Positions 32,301 to 43,000 of a stretch of 64,000 bases of DNA are shown one piece after another. Made by a program: the position numbers and the translations under genes. The first letter of the stretch is position 1. Each line of letters opens with the position of its first letter. The notes below the pieces were generated by a model. That model did not search any database. It was given only the letters and a program-made list of their open reading frames with translations, and was not told the origin of the DNA. Source of the DNA: Strigops habroptila (Eukaryota; Chordata; Aves; Psittaciformes; Psittacidae); the NCBI RefSeq assembly GCF_004027225.2, contig NW_022651105.1, positions 248,001-312,000 of the forward strand, given 5' to 3'.

Positions 32301-35300
32301 CCCGCGGGCACCCGCTGCCATGGGGCACCCGAGGGACATCGGGGTTCCCCCGCGGGCACCGGCTGCCATGGGGCACCCAAAGGACATCGGGGTTTTCCCC
32401 TGCGCACCCGGTGCCATGGGGCACCCGAGGGACATCGGGGTTCCCCCGCGGGCACCCGCTGCCATGTGGCACCTGAGGGACATCGGGGTTCCCCCGCGGG
32501 CACCGGCTGCCATGGGGCACCCAAAGGACATCGGGGTTTTCCCCTGGGCACCCGGTGCCATGGGGCACCCGAGGGACATCGGGGTTCCCCCGCGGGCACC
32601 CGGTGCCATGGGGCACTCAAAGGACATCGGTGTCCCTCCTGGGGCACCCTATGGAGCTACCGGGGGGCTCGAGGGGACATGATGGGCACTCACCGGGGCG
32701 GGTGCGGGGCTGGCGGGGGGGGGCTCGGCGGGGGGGCTCTGCCGCCCCTCGGTGTCGGCCGCCGCCGGCGGGGGGGGCAGGTCGGGGTCCCCGGGCGCGG
32801 GGGGCGGGTGGTGCAGGAGGCGGGTGATGAGCTGCTGGTACTGGCGGGCGCGGGGGGGCGGCCCCGGGCTCTGCTCCATCGACCCGCGGCGCTTGAGCGG
32901 CCGCGGCATCTCCGCCAGGGACCGCGCCACGGCCTGGAACTCGGGGTCCCGCTGCGCCTCGGGCGGCAGCAGCGGCTGCAGCCGCGTCGGGCTCAGCGGC
33001 CGCTGCAGCCCCTCGGCCTCGGCCCCCGACAGCAGCCGCTCCAGCTCCGGCTCCGCCTCGGGCAGCGCCGCGTCCGGGGGCACCGGCCGGGCCGCGGCTG
33101 CGGGGGGGCCAGAGCAGAGCTGGAGCCCCCCTGTGCCCCCCAACCCCCCTGTGTCCCCCAAACCCCCTGTGCCCCCCAGTGTTGCAGCCCCCTGTGTCCC
33201 CCAAACCCCCTGTGCCCCCCAGTGCTGCAGCCCCCTGTGCCCCCCAGCCCCCCTGTGTCCCCAAACCCCCCTGTGCACCCCAGTGCTGCAGCCCCTGTGT
33301 CCCCCAAACCCCCCTGTGCCCCCCAAACCTCCCTGTGCCCCCCAGTGCTGCAGCCCCCTGTGCCCCCCAAACCCCCCTGTGCCCAAACCCCCCTGTGCCC
33401 CCCAGTGCTGCAGCCCCCTGTGCCCCCCAAACCCCCCTGTGCCCCCCAAACCCCCCTGTGCCCCCCAGTGCTGCAGCCCCCTGTGCCCCCCAAACCCCCC
33501 TGTGCCCCCCTAGTGCTGCAGCCCCCTGTGCCCCCCAAACCCCCCTGTGCCCCCCAGTGCTGCATCCCCTTGTGCGCCCCAAACCCCCCTGTGCTGCACC
33601 CCCCCTACGCCCCCCCGTGCTGCAGCCCCCCTGTGGCCCCCAACCCCCCTTGTGTCTCCCACTGCTGCAGTCTCCCTGTGCCCCCCAGTTGCTGCAGCCC
33701 CACTGCTCCCAAACCCACGTCCTGCTGCCCACCCGAACCCAATAGAAACTCCCATCCAGGGGGGCATCACCCCATAGAAACCTCCATCCAGGGGGGCAGC
33801 ACAGCGAAGCCCCCCAAACCCCCCTTGTGCCCCCGCCCCACAGCCCCCCCATAACCCCTTTGATCCCCCCACTCCCCACCTCACCTTCCCCCGCGGCCAT
33901 GGCGGGGGCGCCGGGGGGCAGCGCAGGGCCCTGGGGCTGCTTTTGGGGTGGCCGCGCCCCGGGGGGGGGTCCCAGAGGCAGCCCCCGGGGGCCTCCCCCC
34001 CCCCTGCTCCCAAAAGGCGTTTTGGAGCTTGAAGATCATGGAAAGCGGCAGCGGCTTGTGGCGGGGGGAGCGCGGCGCGGGGGGGGGGCACCGGGATGCG
34101 GGACACGGGCCACCCCCGCGGCAGGGTCCCGTGTCCCGACCGCCGGAACGGCCCCTCCGGTCCCCGCCGCTCCCCCGGCGACAGCTTGTAGTTACGGGGC
34201 AGGGTGGCGCTGTGCCCGCCATAGGCGGCGTCCTGCGGGGGGGGGACCACGGTGTGAGCCCATCACCGGCATCGGGGCTGCGGGACCCCCCCAGCCCCAG
34301 ATCTCACCTTGCCCTGGCCCCCCCCGGCCCCGTCCAGGCTCGACTCCCTCCATGGTGACAGCATCAGCCCCAGCGATGGGGAGGGACCTAAAGATGGGGG
34401 ACACACACAAAGGGGTCACACTCCAAACCCCCCCCCCCAGGGGCATCCCAAAACAGGCCACAGCACCCAATGGGAGCATTGGAACCCCCCCACAACATGA
34501 CCATGGACACCCCCCCCCAGCCCAATGGCCCCCCCCGTTGCCCCCCATTGCTCACGGTCGAACCCCCCCCCGCTGGGGGGTTTCTTCTCATAGACCACAT
34601 CCAGGTCGGACTCGTTCCAACCCTTCTGTGGGCGCCGCTTGAGCACGGTGTCATCTGGGGGGGGGGGACGGACACGGTGCTGAGGGACCCCCCCATGGCA
34701 CAGACACCCCCCCACAGCACGCAGGGTGGGTACAGGGGAGGGGGGAGGCACCCATGGATGGGAATGGGATAGGGGCACCCAGGGATGGATTGGGGATGCC
34801 CATGGGGATGGGGGCACCCATGGATGGGAACAGGATGGGGACAGCCAGGGATGGACCGGGGACACCCATGGGAATGGGGACACCCAGGGATGGATTGGGG
34901 ACATCCATGGGGATGAGAACAGGATGGGGGCACCCATGGATGGATTGGGGACACCCATGGGGATGGGAACAGGATGGGGGCACCCATGGATGGATTGGGG
35001 ACACCCATGGGAATGGGGACACCCATGGATGGGAAAGGGATGGGGGGCACCCATGGGGATGGGGACACCCATGGATGGGAACGGGATGGGGACACCCATG
35101 GGGATGGGGACACCCATGGATGGGAACGGGATGGGGACACCCATGGAGATGGGGACACCCATGGGTGGACCGGGGACACCCATGGGGATGGAACAGGATG
35201 GGGGCACCCATGGATGGATTGGGGACACCCATGGGGATGAGGACATCCAGGGATGGACTGGGGACACCCATGGGGACGCCCGTGGGTGGGAACGGGATGG

Positions 35301-36484
35301 GGACATCCAGGGGTGGACTGGAGGCACCCATGGGGATGGGGACACCCAGGGATGGGAATGGGATGGGGACACCCATGGACGGACCGGGGACACCCATGGG
35401 GATGGGGACACCCATGGATGGATTGAGGACACCCATGGATGGATTGGGGACACCCCGGGACTGGAGTACCCCACGCTGGGAGCATCACCCCCTGCTCCCC
35501 TGCCCAGCCCAGGACTGGGGTCCCCCCCGTGTCCCCCCATGGCCTCACCCTGAGCACGGAAGGCCGCGGGGGAGCCGCCGATGGAGGGGTACAGCCCGTG
35601 CATCTCATATGGGGGGGGCGCGGGGGGTCGGGGCCCCCCCCCCAGTCCCAGCAGCTCATAGGGGCGATGGGGGGGCCGCGGGGACGGGGCTCGGCCCCCC
35701 CCGGGCACTGCCAGCACCTTGGGCCGGGGGGAAGGGGCCCGATCCTCCCCCGGCAGGTAATGGGGGGCCCGGGGAGAGCCGGGGGGACCCAGTGCGTCCC
35801 CCGGCCCCTCGGGGGTCTCCAGGCTCCTGCGGGCCAGGGGGGAGCGGCTCCGGCCGGGAATGTCCTGGGATGGGGATGGGAACACGGCGGGAGAGGAGGG
35901 ACCGGCCCAGCTCCCGCCGCAATTCCCCCCCCCTCCAATCCCTGCCACCCAATTCCCACCCCCCAACAACTCCCACCCCCCCGATTCCCACCCCAACAAC
36001 TCCCACCCCCCCAATTCCCACCCCCAACAACTCCCACCCCCCCAATTCCCACTCCCCAACAACTCCCACCCCCCCAATTCCCACCCCCAACAACTCCCAC
36101 CCCCCAACAACTCCCACCCCCCAATTCCCACCCCCAACAACTCCCACCCCTCCCAATTCCCACCCCCCAATTCCCACCCTCGAATTCCTCCCCCAGTTCC
36201 TACCCTGGGGGGGGGGCCGGGCCCGTCGGTCCAGAGCGACTCGAGCTGTCGCGACAGCTCGTCCACCTTCGCCACCGCCGTGTCCAGCTCCACTTGCTTC
36301 AGGTCCATGTGCTGCATGGCCAGGGCTGGGGGGGGGGGGGGGGCCCACATGTGGGGTGCCAGTGTAAAAGGGGGGGTGTGTCCCCCCTACTTTTGGGGTC
36401 CCCCCCCGTTTTGGGGTGCTCGCACTCACACTGGAAGGTGAGGTCCAGCAGGTCCTGAGCGCTCTGCAGCCGCTCGCTCGCCAT
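26331..36484 (-). CDS. PPP1R13L: PPP1R13L (iASPP), p53/RelA inhibitor
   Basis: iASPP binds p53 family members, RelA and PP1 and restrains apoptosis. Twelve coding exons: 36430-36484 (start [15 protein letters not shown]), 36204-36325 ([20 protein letters not shown]), 35549-35864, 34556-34654 ([13 protein letters not shown]), 34308-34387 ([10 protein letters not shown]), 33885-34232 ([23 protein letters not shown]), 32694-33097 ([27 protein letters not shown]), 32045-32182 ([19 protein letters not shown]), 31741-31874 and 30777-30943 (ankyrin repeats: [27 protein letters not shown]), 27974-28173 (SH3: [38 protein letters not shown]) and 26331-26369 ([12 protein letters not shown], stop). About 699 aa against 828 in human. 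Phases fit except in exon 33885-34232, where two extra bases in poly-C/G runs (one in the ten-G run at 34079-34088) break the frame; an assembly or homopolymer error is likely. The 5' leader is split, with acceptor at 36493 and donor near 37873. Confidence 0.95.
26490..27935 (-). repeat. PPP1R13L intron minisatellite, about 106-bp higher-order units
   Basis: gcccatgggtgctatgggac and tctatgggactgatccctct alternate with actatacatctatgggccca in higher-order units of roughly 106 bases, filling the last intron. Confidence 0.95.
28205..29330 (-). repeat. PPP1R13L intron minisatellite, 20-27-bp units
   Basis: Units of cagccccggtacccccaaca and variants fill the intron before the SH3 exon. At its far side (29331-29352) is a copy of the SH3 exon's first bases. 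Confidence 0.95.
29640..30770 (-). repeat. PPP1R13L intron minisatellite, ttgcccccagtaccccc units
   Basis: Multiples of nine or fifteen bases (ttgcccccagtacccccagt, ttgctcccattgcccccagt) run right up to the ankyrin-exon donor at 30776. Confidence 0.95.
30985..31615 (-). repeat. PPP1R13L intron repeat, catccctcc units
   Basis: Irregular short units (catccctccgcatctccatc, ccatcccc) fill the intron between the two ankyrin exons. Confidence 0.9.
32217..32650 (-). repeat. PPP1R13L intron minisatellite, about 61-bp units
   Basis: Seven copies of a unit containing ccatggggcacccgagggac and catcggggttcccccgcggg. The copies are quite uniform. Confidence 0.95.
33115..33720 (-). repeat. PPP1R13L intron minisatellite, ctgtgccccccaaaccc units
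   Basis: Units of ctgtgccccccaaacccccc alternate with cagtgctgcagccc over 0.6 kb next to the acceptor of exon 32694-33097. Confidence 0.95.
34735..35465 (-). repeat. PPP1R13L intron minisatellite, gggacacccatgg units
   Basis: Units such as gggacacccatggatgggaa and gggacacccatggggatggg repeat over 0.7 kb. Confidence 0.95.
35930..36195 (-). repeat. PPP1R13L intron repeat, aattcccacccccaacaact units
   Basis: About a dozen AT/C-rich units of 18-30 bases fill the short intron between coding exons 2 and 3. Confidence 0.9.
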
Positions 36485-37059
36485 CGCGATACCTGCAGGT
36501 GGGATTTGGGATGTCCCGATAAGATGTGGGGGATACCCCGACCCCCCCCCCTCCCCCGCTGCGCCCCAATCCCTTGGGAACGCGGGAGCGGGATGTGTCG
36601 GGGCCCGTTCGCCGCTCAGGATCCGCATTAGCATAATTAGCAGTAATTAACCCATCGCAAAGAGCCGGCGCCGCCCCCCCCCCGGGCACGGCGCTGATTT
36701 GGGGGGGGGGGGGAACCCCCCTTTTACATTGGGGTCAGCCGGTGGGGGGGGTGGAGATATGGGGCTGCCCCCCAATAGAATAAGGACCCTCCCAATGCGT
36801 GCCCCCCGAGCCAAGAGGAGGGTTTGGTGTCGGTGGGACCCCAGGCACAGCACAGGGGGGGTTTTGGGGTGTCGTCCCCCCCCCCGCCGTGGCCCCCACC
36901 CAGGCGGCTCCACCCGGGCCCGGTTCTCGCCTCCGGGGACACCGGGACGAGCCGCGGCTCGCCCGGGCCGGGCGGGGAGACCGGGGCGGGGGGGGAACGG
37001 GAAAGGAACCACGCCCCCCCCCCCCGCCCTGGTACCCCAAAACAGAGCCGGCACGGCGG

Positions 37060-37850
37060 GGTGACCCCCAGAGCCCCAAACCGGACCCCAGCACCCAAAA
37101 CCAGAGCCGGCACCCCAAAACGGACCCCAGCACCCCAAACTGGATCCCAGCACCCCGAAACTGACCCGGGCACCCCGAAACTGACCCCAGCACCCCAAAT
37201 CGGACCCGGGCACCCCAAATAGGACCCCAGCAACCAAAACAGACCCGGGCACCCAAGGGTGCGTCCTCAGCACCCCAAAACTGACCCAAGCACCCCAAAT
37301 AGGAGTCCACACCCCAAAACTGACCGCAGAGCCCCGAAACAGACCCCAGCACCCCATGGTGCCCCCCCCAGCACCCCAAATCGGACCCGGGCACTCCAAA
37401 ACTGACCTCAGCACCCCAAACCGGACACAGTACCCCAAAAGAGACCGCGGCACCCCATGGTGCCCCCCCAGCACCCCTAAAAGTGACCCAAGCACCCAAA
37501 GGTGCTCTCTAACCCCCCCACCAGAACCCCGAACCGGACTCAAGCACCCAAAGGTGCTCTATAACCCCCCCCAGCACCCCGAACCGGACACAGGCACCCA
37601 AAGGTGCTCCCTAACCACCCCCAGCACCCCAAAACTGACCCGGGCACCCAAAGGGGCTCTCTAACCCCCCCCAGCACCCCGAACCGGACCCGGGCACCCA
37701 AAGGTGCTCTCTAACCACCCCCCAGCACCCCAAAACTGACCAAGCACCCAAAGGTGCTCCCTAACCCCCCCCAGCACCCTGAACCGGACCCAAGCACCCA
37801 AAGGTGCTCCCTAACCCCCCCCAGCACCCCGAACCGGGTGCCCCGTGCCT
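37060..37850 (-). repeat. minisatellite in the PPP1R13L 5' leader intron
   Basis: Units like cagcaccccaaaactgaccc and gggcacccaaaggtgctctc repeat between the predicted non-coding first exon (from about 37874) and the start-codon exon. Confidence 0.9.
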
Positions 37851-37859
37851 CCCCCCCCG

Positions 37860-38252
37860 GTCCCCGCTCCCACCTGCGGGTCGGTGCCGGGTCCCCGGTG
37901 GGTGCCGGTGCCGGAGCCGCGCCCGCGTCCCCTCCGCCCAATTCCAGAGCTCTGGATCACGCGGGGGAGGCGCGGAGCGGGGGGGGCCGCGCCCTGCGCC
38001 CCAGGGTGCGGGGGGGGGGCGGCTCCCACGGGGAGCGGGGCGGGGGTGCCTGTCCCTTTAAACGCGGCCGCCACCGCCCAGGCCACGCCCCCCGGTGGGC
38101 GTGGCTAAGGAGTGGCCACGCCCCCTTACTGGTGGCAGCGGCCGGGACGTACCAAGTGGCCCGCGGGGAAGGGGGGGGGGGAAGGGGCGGGGCGATCCGC
38201 GCTGGATGAGCGCGTCCGGAGGTGGGGGGGGTACGCGGAGCGCACCGCGCAC
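37860..38252. promoter_or_regulatory. bidirectional promoter PPP1R13L / POLR1G
   Basis: The two genes point away from each other across a CpG island of about 380 bases. It contains several GC/CACCC boxes (ccacgcccc at about 38091-38135) and a cctttaaa word at about 38054. No TATA box fits either start. Confidence 0.6.
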
Positions 38253-39937
38253 ATGGAGGGTGAGTGGGGGGGCCCGGGGGGGGCGCGGGGTTAAATGGGG
38301 ACTTGGGGGGCACCGGGGGACTTGGGGGGCACAGGGGACGTGGGGGGTACAGGGGGACGTGGGGGCACCGGGGGACTTGGGGGGCACCGGGGGACGGGGT
38401 GGGCACAGGGGGACTTGGGGGGCACAGGGGACGTGAGTGCACAGGGGACTTGGGGGGCACAGGGGATGTGGGGGGCACAGGGGATGTGGGGGGCACAGGG
38501 GGTACAGGGGGGTACAGGGGGATAAGGGGGCGTCACAAGCCCCGGGTGCCCCCCCCCCCCGTTCTCCCCCCAGGGCCATTGCGGTTCCAGTGCCCCCCCG
38601 AGTTCGAGGCCGCGCCCCCCCCGGGCCCCTCCTTGGCCGGTGCCTCCCCTGAGCTGTGGCTCATCCGCGCCCCCCCCGACTTCGACCCCAACAGGTCAGT
38701 GGGGGGGGGGCACACAACGCATTGGGGTGCATGGGAGGACATGGGGGTGACAGTGGGGGGGCACACAGTGCATTGGGGTGCATGGGGAGACATGGGGATA
38801 AGAGTGGGGGGCACACACACAGTGCATTGGGGTGCATGGGGGAACGGGGGGGGCACACAGCGCATTGGGGTGCATGGGGGGACATGGGGGTGACAGTGGG
38901 GGGGCACACAGTGCAGTGGGGTGCATGGGGGTGACAGTGGGGGGCACACTGCATTGGGGTGCATGGGGGGACATGGGGGTGACAGTGGGGGGGCACATAC
39001 AGTGCATTGGGGTGCATGGGGGGAACATGGGGGTGACAGTGGGGGGCACATACAGTGCATTGGGGTGCATGGGGGGGACATGGGGGTGATAGTGGGGGGG
39101 CACACAGCGCATTGGGGTGCATGGGGGTGACAGTGGGGGGGGCACACAGTGCATTGGGGTGCATGGGGGTGACAGTGAGGGGGGCACACAGTGCATTGGG
39201 GTGCATGGGGGTGACAGTGGGGGGCACACAGTGCATTGGGGTGACAGTGGGGGGATCACACAGTGCATTGGGGTGCATGGGGGGGACATGGGGGTGACAG
39301 TGGGGGGGCACACAGTGCATTGGGGTGCATGGGGGGGACATGGGGGTGACAGTGCGGGGGCACACAGTGCATTGGGGGGCATGGAGGGGACATGGGGGTG
39401 ACAGTGGGGGGGCACACAGTGCATTGGGGTGCATGGGGGGGACATGGGGGTGACAGTGGGGGGGGCACACAGTGCATTGGGGTGCATGGGGGTGACAGTG
39501 GGGGGGGCACACAGCGCATTGGGGTGCATGGGGGGGGACACAGCGCTATGGGGGGGTGCTGGCAATGCCATAATCCCCCCCCCCCCCATCTTTGCCCCCC
39601 TCCCAGCCTGGAGGGCTGCTCGGTGCCATTGGACCACTACGGGCAGCTCCAGCCCCCCCCCCATGAGGACAATGACAACGGTGCCCATTGCCTCTATGGG
39701 GTGCGGGGGGCGCCGGGGGGGGCCGGCAGCCTCCTCCTCCTGTCCCCAGCGTCCCCGAGTGACCCCTTGGCCTGTGGCCCCCCCCTCCGCGGGGTCCTCA
39801 CCATCACCCGCAGCTTCGGGCCCCCCCCGGCGCCCCCCAAGAAGAAGAAGAAGAAGCTGGTGACAAAGGAGCCCCCCGAGGTGCCCCCCCCGGCGGGCAA
39901 GAGGAAGAAGAAGCACAAGCAGGAGGCAGTGGGGTGA
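38253..39937 (+). CDS. POLR1G: POLR1G (CD3EAP/PAF49), RNA polymerase I subunit, short form
   Basis: POLR1G pairs with POLR1E and helps Pol I initiate rRNA transcription in the nucleolus. Three exons: 38253-38259 (MEG only), 38574-38694 and 39607-39937. They join in phase to 152 aa. Recognised by RFQCPPEFEA, SPELWLIRAPPDFDPN, LEGCSVPLDHYG and LRGVLTITRSF, the dimerisation-domain wording, and by Lys-rich tails (PPKKKKKKLV, KRKKKHKQEA). The human protein is about 510 aa with many Lys-rich tail repeats; here the tail has only two basic clusters before a clear stop. Both introns are minisatellite. The gene is head-to-head with PPP1R13L and converges on ERCC1, as in mammals. Confidence 0.88.
38290..38545 (+). 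repeat. POLR1G intron 1 minisatellite
   Basis: Units of about 20-24 bases (ggggacttggggggcacagg, gacgtggggg) fill the first intron. Confidence 0.9.
38700..39550 (+). repeat. POLR1G intron 2 minisatellite, about 52-bp units
   Basis: About sixteen copies of a unit containing gtgcattggggtgcatgggg, gacatgggggtgacagtggg and gcacaca. Confidence 0.95.
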
Positions 39938-40019
39938 CCCCATTGTTCTCCATTGTCCCTGTGCCCCCCCCCCCCCACCCCGGACCCCCCCTTTGCCCCC
40001 CCTTTTTGAGGCCATTCCA

Positions 40020-40040
40020 TGGATAAAGCCCATTTTATTG
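40020..40040. terminator. overlapping 3' ends of POLR1G and ERCC1
   Basis: On the minus strand AATAAA lies at 40034-40039, only 20 bases beyond the ERCC1 stop. On the plus strand gataaa (40021-40026) is the best signal for POLR1G. If both are used, the two mRNAs overlap tail-to-tail across the ERCC1 stop. Confidence 0.55.
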
Positions 40041-40058
40041 TGGATCAGGGATTGGGGC

Positions 40059-43000
40059 TCACTTGGGGGTCTGCAGGAAGGGCTCGTGCAGGACATCGAA
40101 GAGGCGCTTGGCCTGGGGGTGGACATGGGGGGGGGGGCATGAGTGGACACGGAGGGGGGGCGCTGTGTCCCCATGTCCCCCCCCCCCCAATGTCCCCCCA
40201 TCTCACCTTTTGGGGTCCAACACCAGGACAAAGGGACAAATCCTCTTTGGTGGCGGCCACCAGGGCTGCGAGTGACTGGGGGGGGGGGGGGCACATGGGG
40301 AAGGGGGGGGGGTCAGGACCGTGGCCCCATCCCCACTGTGCCCCATGGCAGGGGGGGGGGGGTCAGGACTCACCCCAAAGGTGCTGAGGAGGCTCAGGGC
40401 ATCCGTCCTGTTCACTGCCCTGATGCTGGTCAAGCAGTCGGTCATCTGGGGGGGGGGCAATGGGGATGAGGGGACCCCCACATTGGGGTCCGGGGGGCAA
40501 TGGGGGGTCCGGGGGGGGGGGGCACGGCTCACCCTGGGCAGGAAGCCCTGGTCCAGGCGCTCCCGCAGCATGTCCGGGGGCTTCTGCTCAAAGGCTTTGT
40601 AGGTCTCCAGGTACCTGGCGGCCTCCTCGGGGCTGGGGGGGGGACACAAAGGGGGGGCGCCATGGCTGACAATGGGGTCCCCAAGGTGACAGTGGGGTGC
40701 CCCTGGGTCCCCCCACGGTACCTCCAGGCCAGCAGGAGGGTGCAGTCGCTCAGGACGCAGATCTTGGCCAGGTCCTTCAGGGACCGCTGAGGGTCCTTCT
40801 GTGGCCACAGGGAGACAAGAGTGAGGGGGGGGACATGGGATGGGGGCACAGGGATAAGGGGGGGCACAGGGACAAGGGGACACAGGGAGAGGGATAAGGG
40901 GGACACAGGGATAAGGGGGACACAGGGACAGGGATAAGGGGGGACACAGGGACAGGGGGACACAGGGACAGGGGGCACATGGAAAGGGATAAGGGGGGGC
41001 ACAGGGAGAGGGACACAGGGACAGGGATAAGGGGGGACACAGGGATAAGGGGGACACAGCTAGAGGGATAAGGGGGGACACAGGGACAGGGGGACACAGG
41101 GTTAAGGGGAGACACAGGTATAAGGGGGACACAGGGAGAGGGATAAAGAGGGAACACACGGAGAGGGATAAGGGGGGACACAGGGATAAGGGGGACACAG
41201 GGAGAGGGATAAAGGGGGACCCAGGGACAAGGGGACCCAGGAAGAGGGATAAGGGGGGGCACAGGGAATGGGGGACACAGGGAGAGGGATAAGGGGGGGA
41301 TAGGGACAGGGATACAGGGAGAGGGATAAGGGGGGACACAGGGACAGGGGAACACAGGGACAGGGACACAGGGAGAGGGATAAGGGGGGACACGGGCAGA
41401 GGGACACAGGGAGAGGGATAAAGGGGGACACAGGGACAGGGATAAGGGGGGACCTGGGGAGAGAGATAAGGGGGGACACAGGGAGAGGGAGACCCGGGGA
41501 GAGGGATAAGGGGGGGGACAGGGACAGGGATACAGGGAGAGGGATAAGGGGGGACACAGGGATAAGGGAGACACAAGGACAGGGGGACAGGGATAAGGGG
41601 GGACACAGGGATAAGGGAGACACAGGGGGAGGGGGCGCAGGGACTGGGGGGAGCAGGGCTGGGGGTGCAGGGCAGGGGGGTGCAGGGCAGGGGGCGCAGG
41701 GATGGGGGGCACACAGGGCCGGAGGGCGCGGGGCCGGGGGGCGCCGGGACAGGGATGGGGGGCACACAGGGCCGGGGGTGCGGGGCCGGGGGCACAGGGA
41801 CAGGGATGGGGGGCACACGGGGCTGGGGGGCGCGGGGCCCTCTCACCACGTCCACCTGCAGCAGCAGCACCCGCAGCGCAAAGCTCCGGCCCAGGTCCCG
41901 CAGGCGTTGGTGGATGTAGTCGGGGTGAAGGTGATGGTACCGCAGGCTGGGGGGCACCCATTGACACCCACTGGCACCCATTGGCACCCACTGGCACCCA
42001 TTGACACCCACTGGCACCCACTGACATCCATTGTCACCCATTGACACCCACTGGCACCCATTGGCACCCACTGACAGCTGTTGACACCCACTGGTACCCA
42101 TTGACACCCACTGACACCCATTGGCACCCATTGACACCCACTGACACCCATTGACATCCATTGACACCCACCGACACCCATTGGCACCCATTGACATCCA
42201 TTGACGCCCACCGACACCCATTGGCACCCATTGACACCCATTGACATCCGTTGACACCCACTGACACCCATTGGCACCCATTGACACCCACCGACACCCA
42301 TTGGCACCCACTGACATCCATTGACACACATTGGCACCCATTGACACCCACAGACACCCACTGACACCCATTGACACCCACTGACACCCATTGGCACCCA
42401 TTGACACCCACCGACACCCATTGGCACCCATTGACATCCGTTGACACCCACTGACATCCATTGACACACATTGGCACCCATTGACACCCACAGACACCCA
42501 CTGACACCCACTGACATCCATTGACACCCACTGGCACTCATTGACATCCACTGACACCTACTGACACCCATTGACACCCACTGGCACCCATTGACACCCA
42601 CTGGCACCCATGAGACTGCCACTGACACCCACTGGCACCCATGGACACCCACTGATAACAGGGGATACCCATTGCCACCCATTTCCCCCAGGGAACACCC
42701 ACTGACACCCATGGGACACCCATTGACATCAGGGACACCCATAGACACCTATCGACACCCAAAGACACCCATGGACACCCACGGACACCCATCGGCACCC
42801 ACAGACCCCCAGGCCCCGCGGCACCTCAGGAAGAGGGCGCAGGAGCTCTGCCCCAGCACGTAGTCGGGGACGATGTCACCGTATTCCCACGGGACGTTCC
42901 GGATGAACCTCAGCACCGGGTTCCCGCGCTGGGGGGGGGGGGGTGTGTCAGTGTCGGGGGTCCCCAAGTGCCACCCATGTCCCCACAGCACCAGGGACGG

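Noticed and set aside
41950-42620. Regular repeats resembling a CRISPR array
   Set aside because: There are no unique spacers, the units are contiguous, and the host is a bird.
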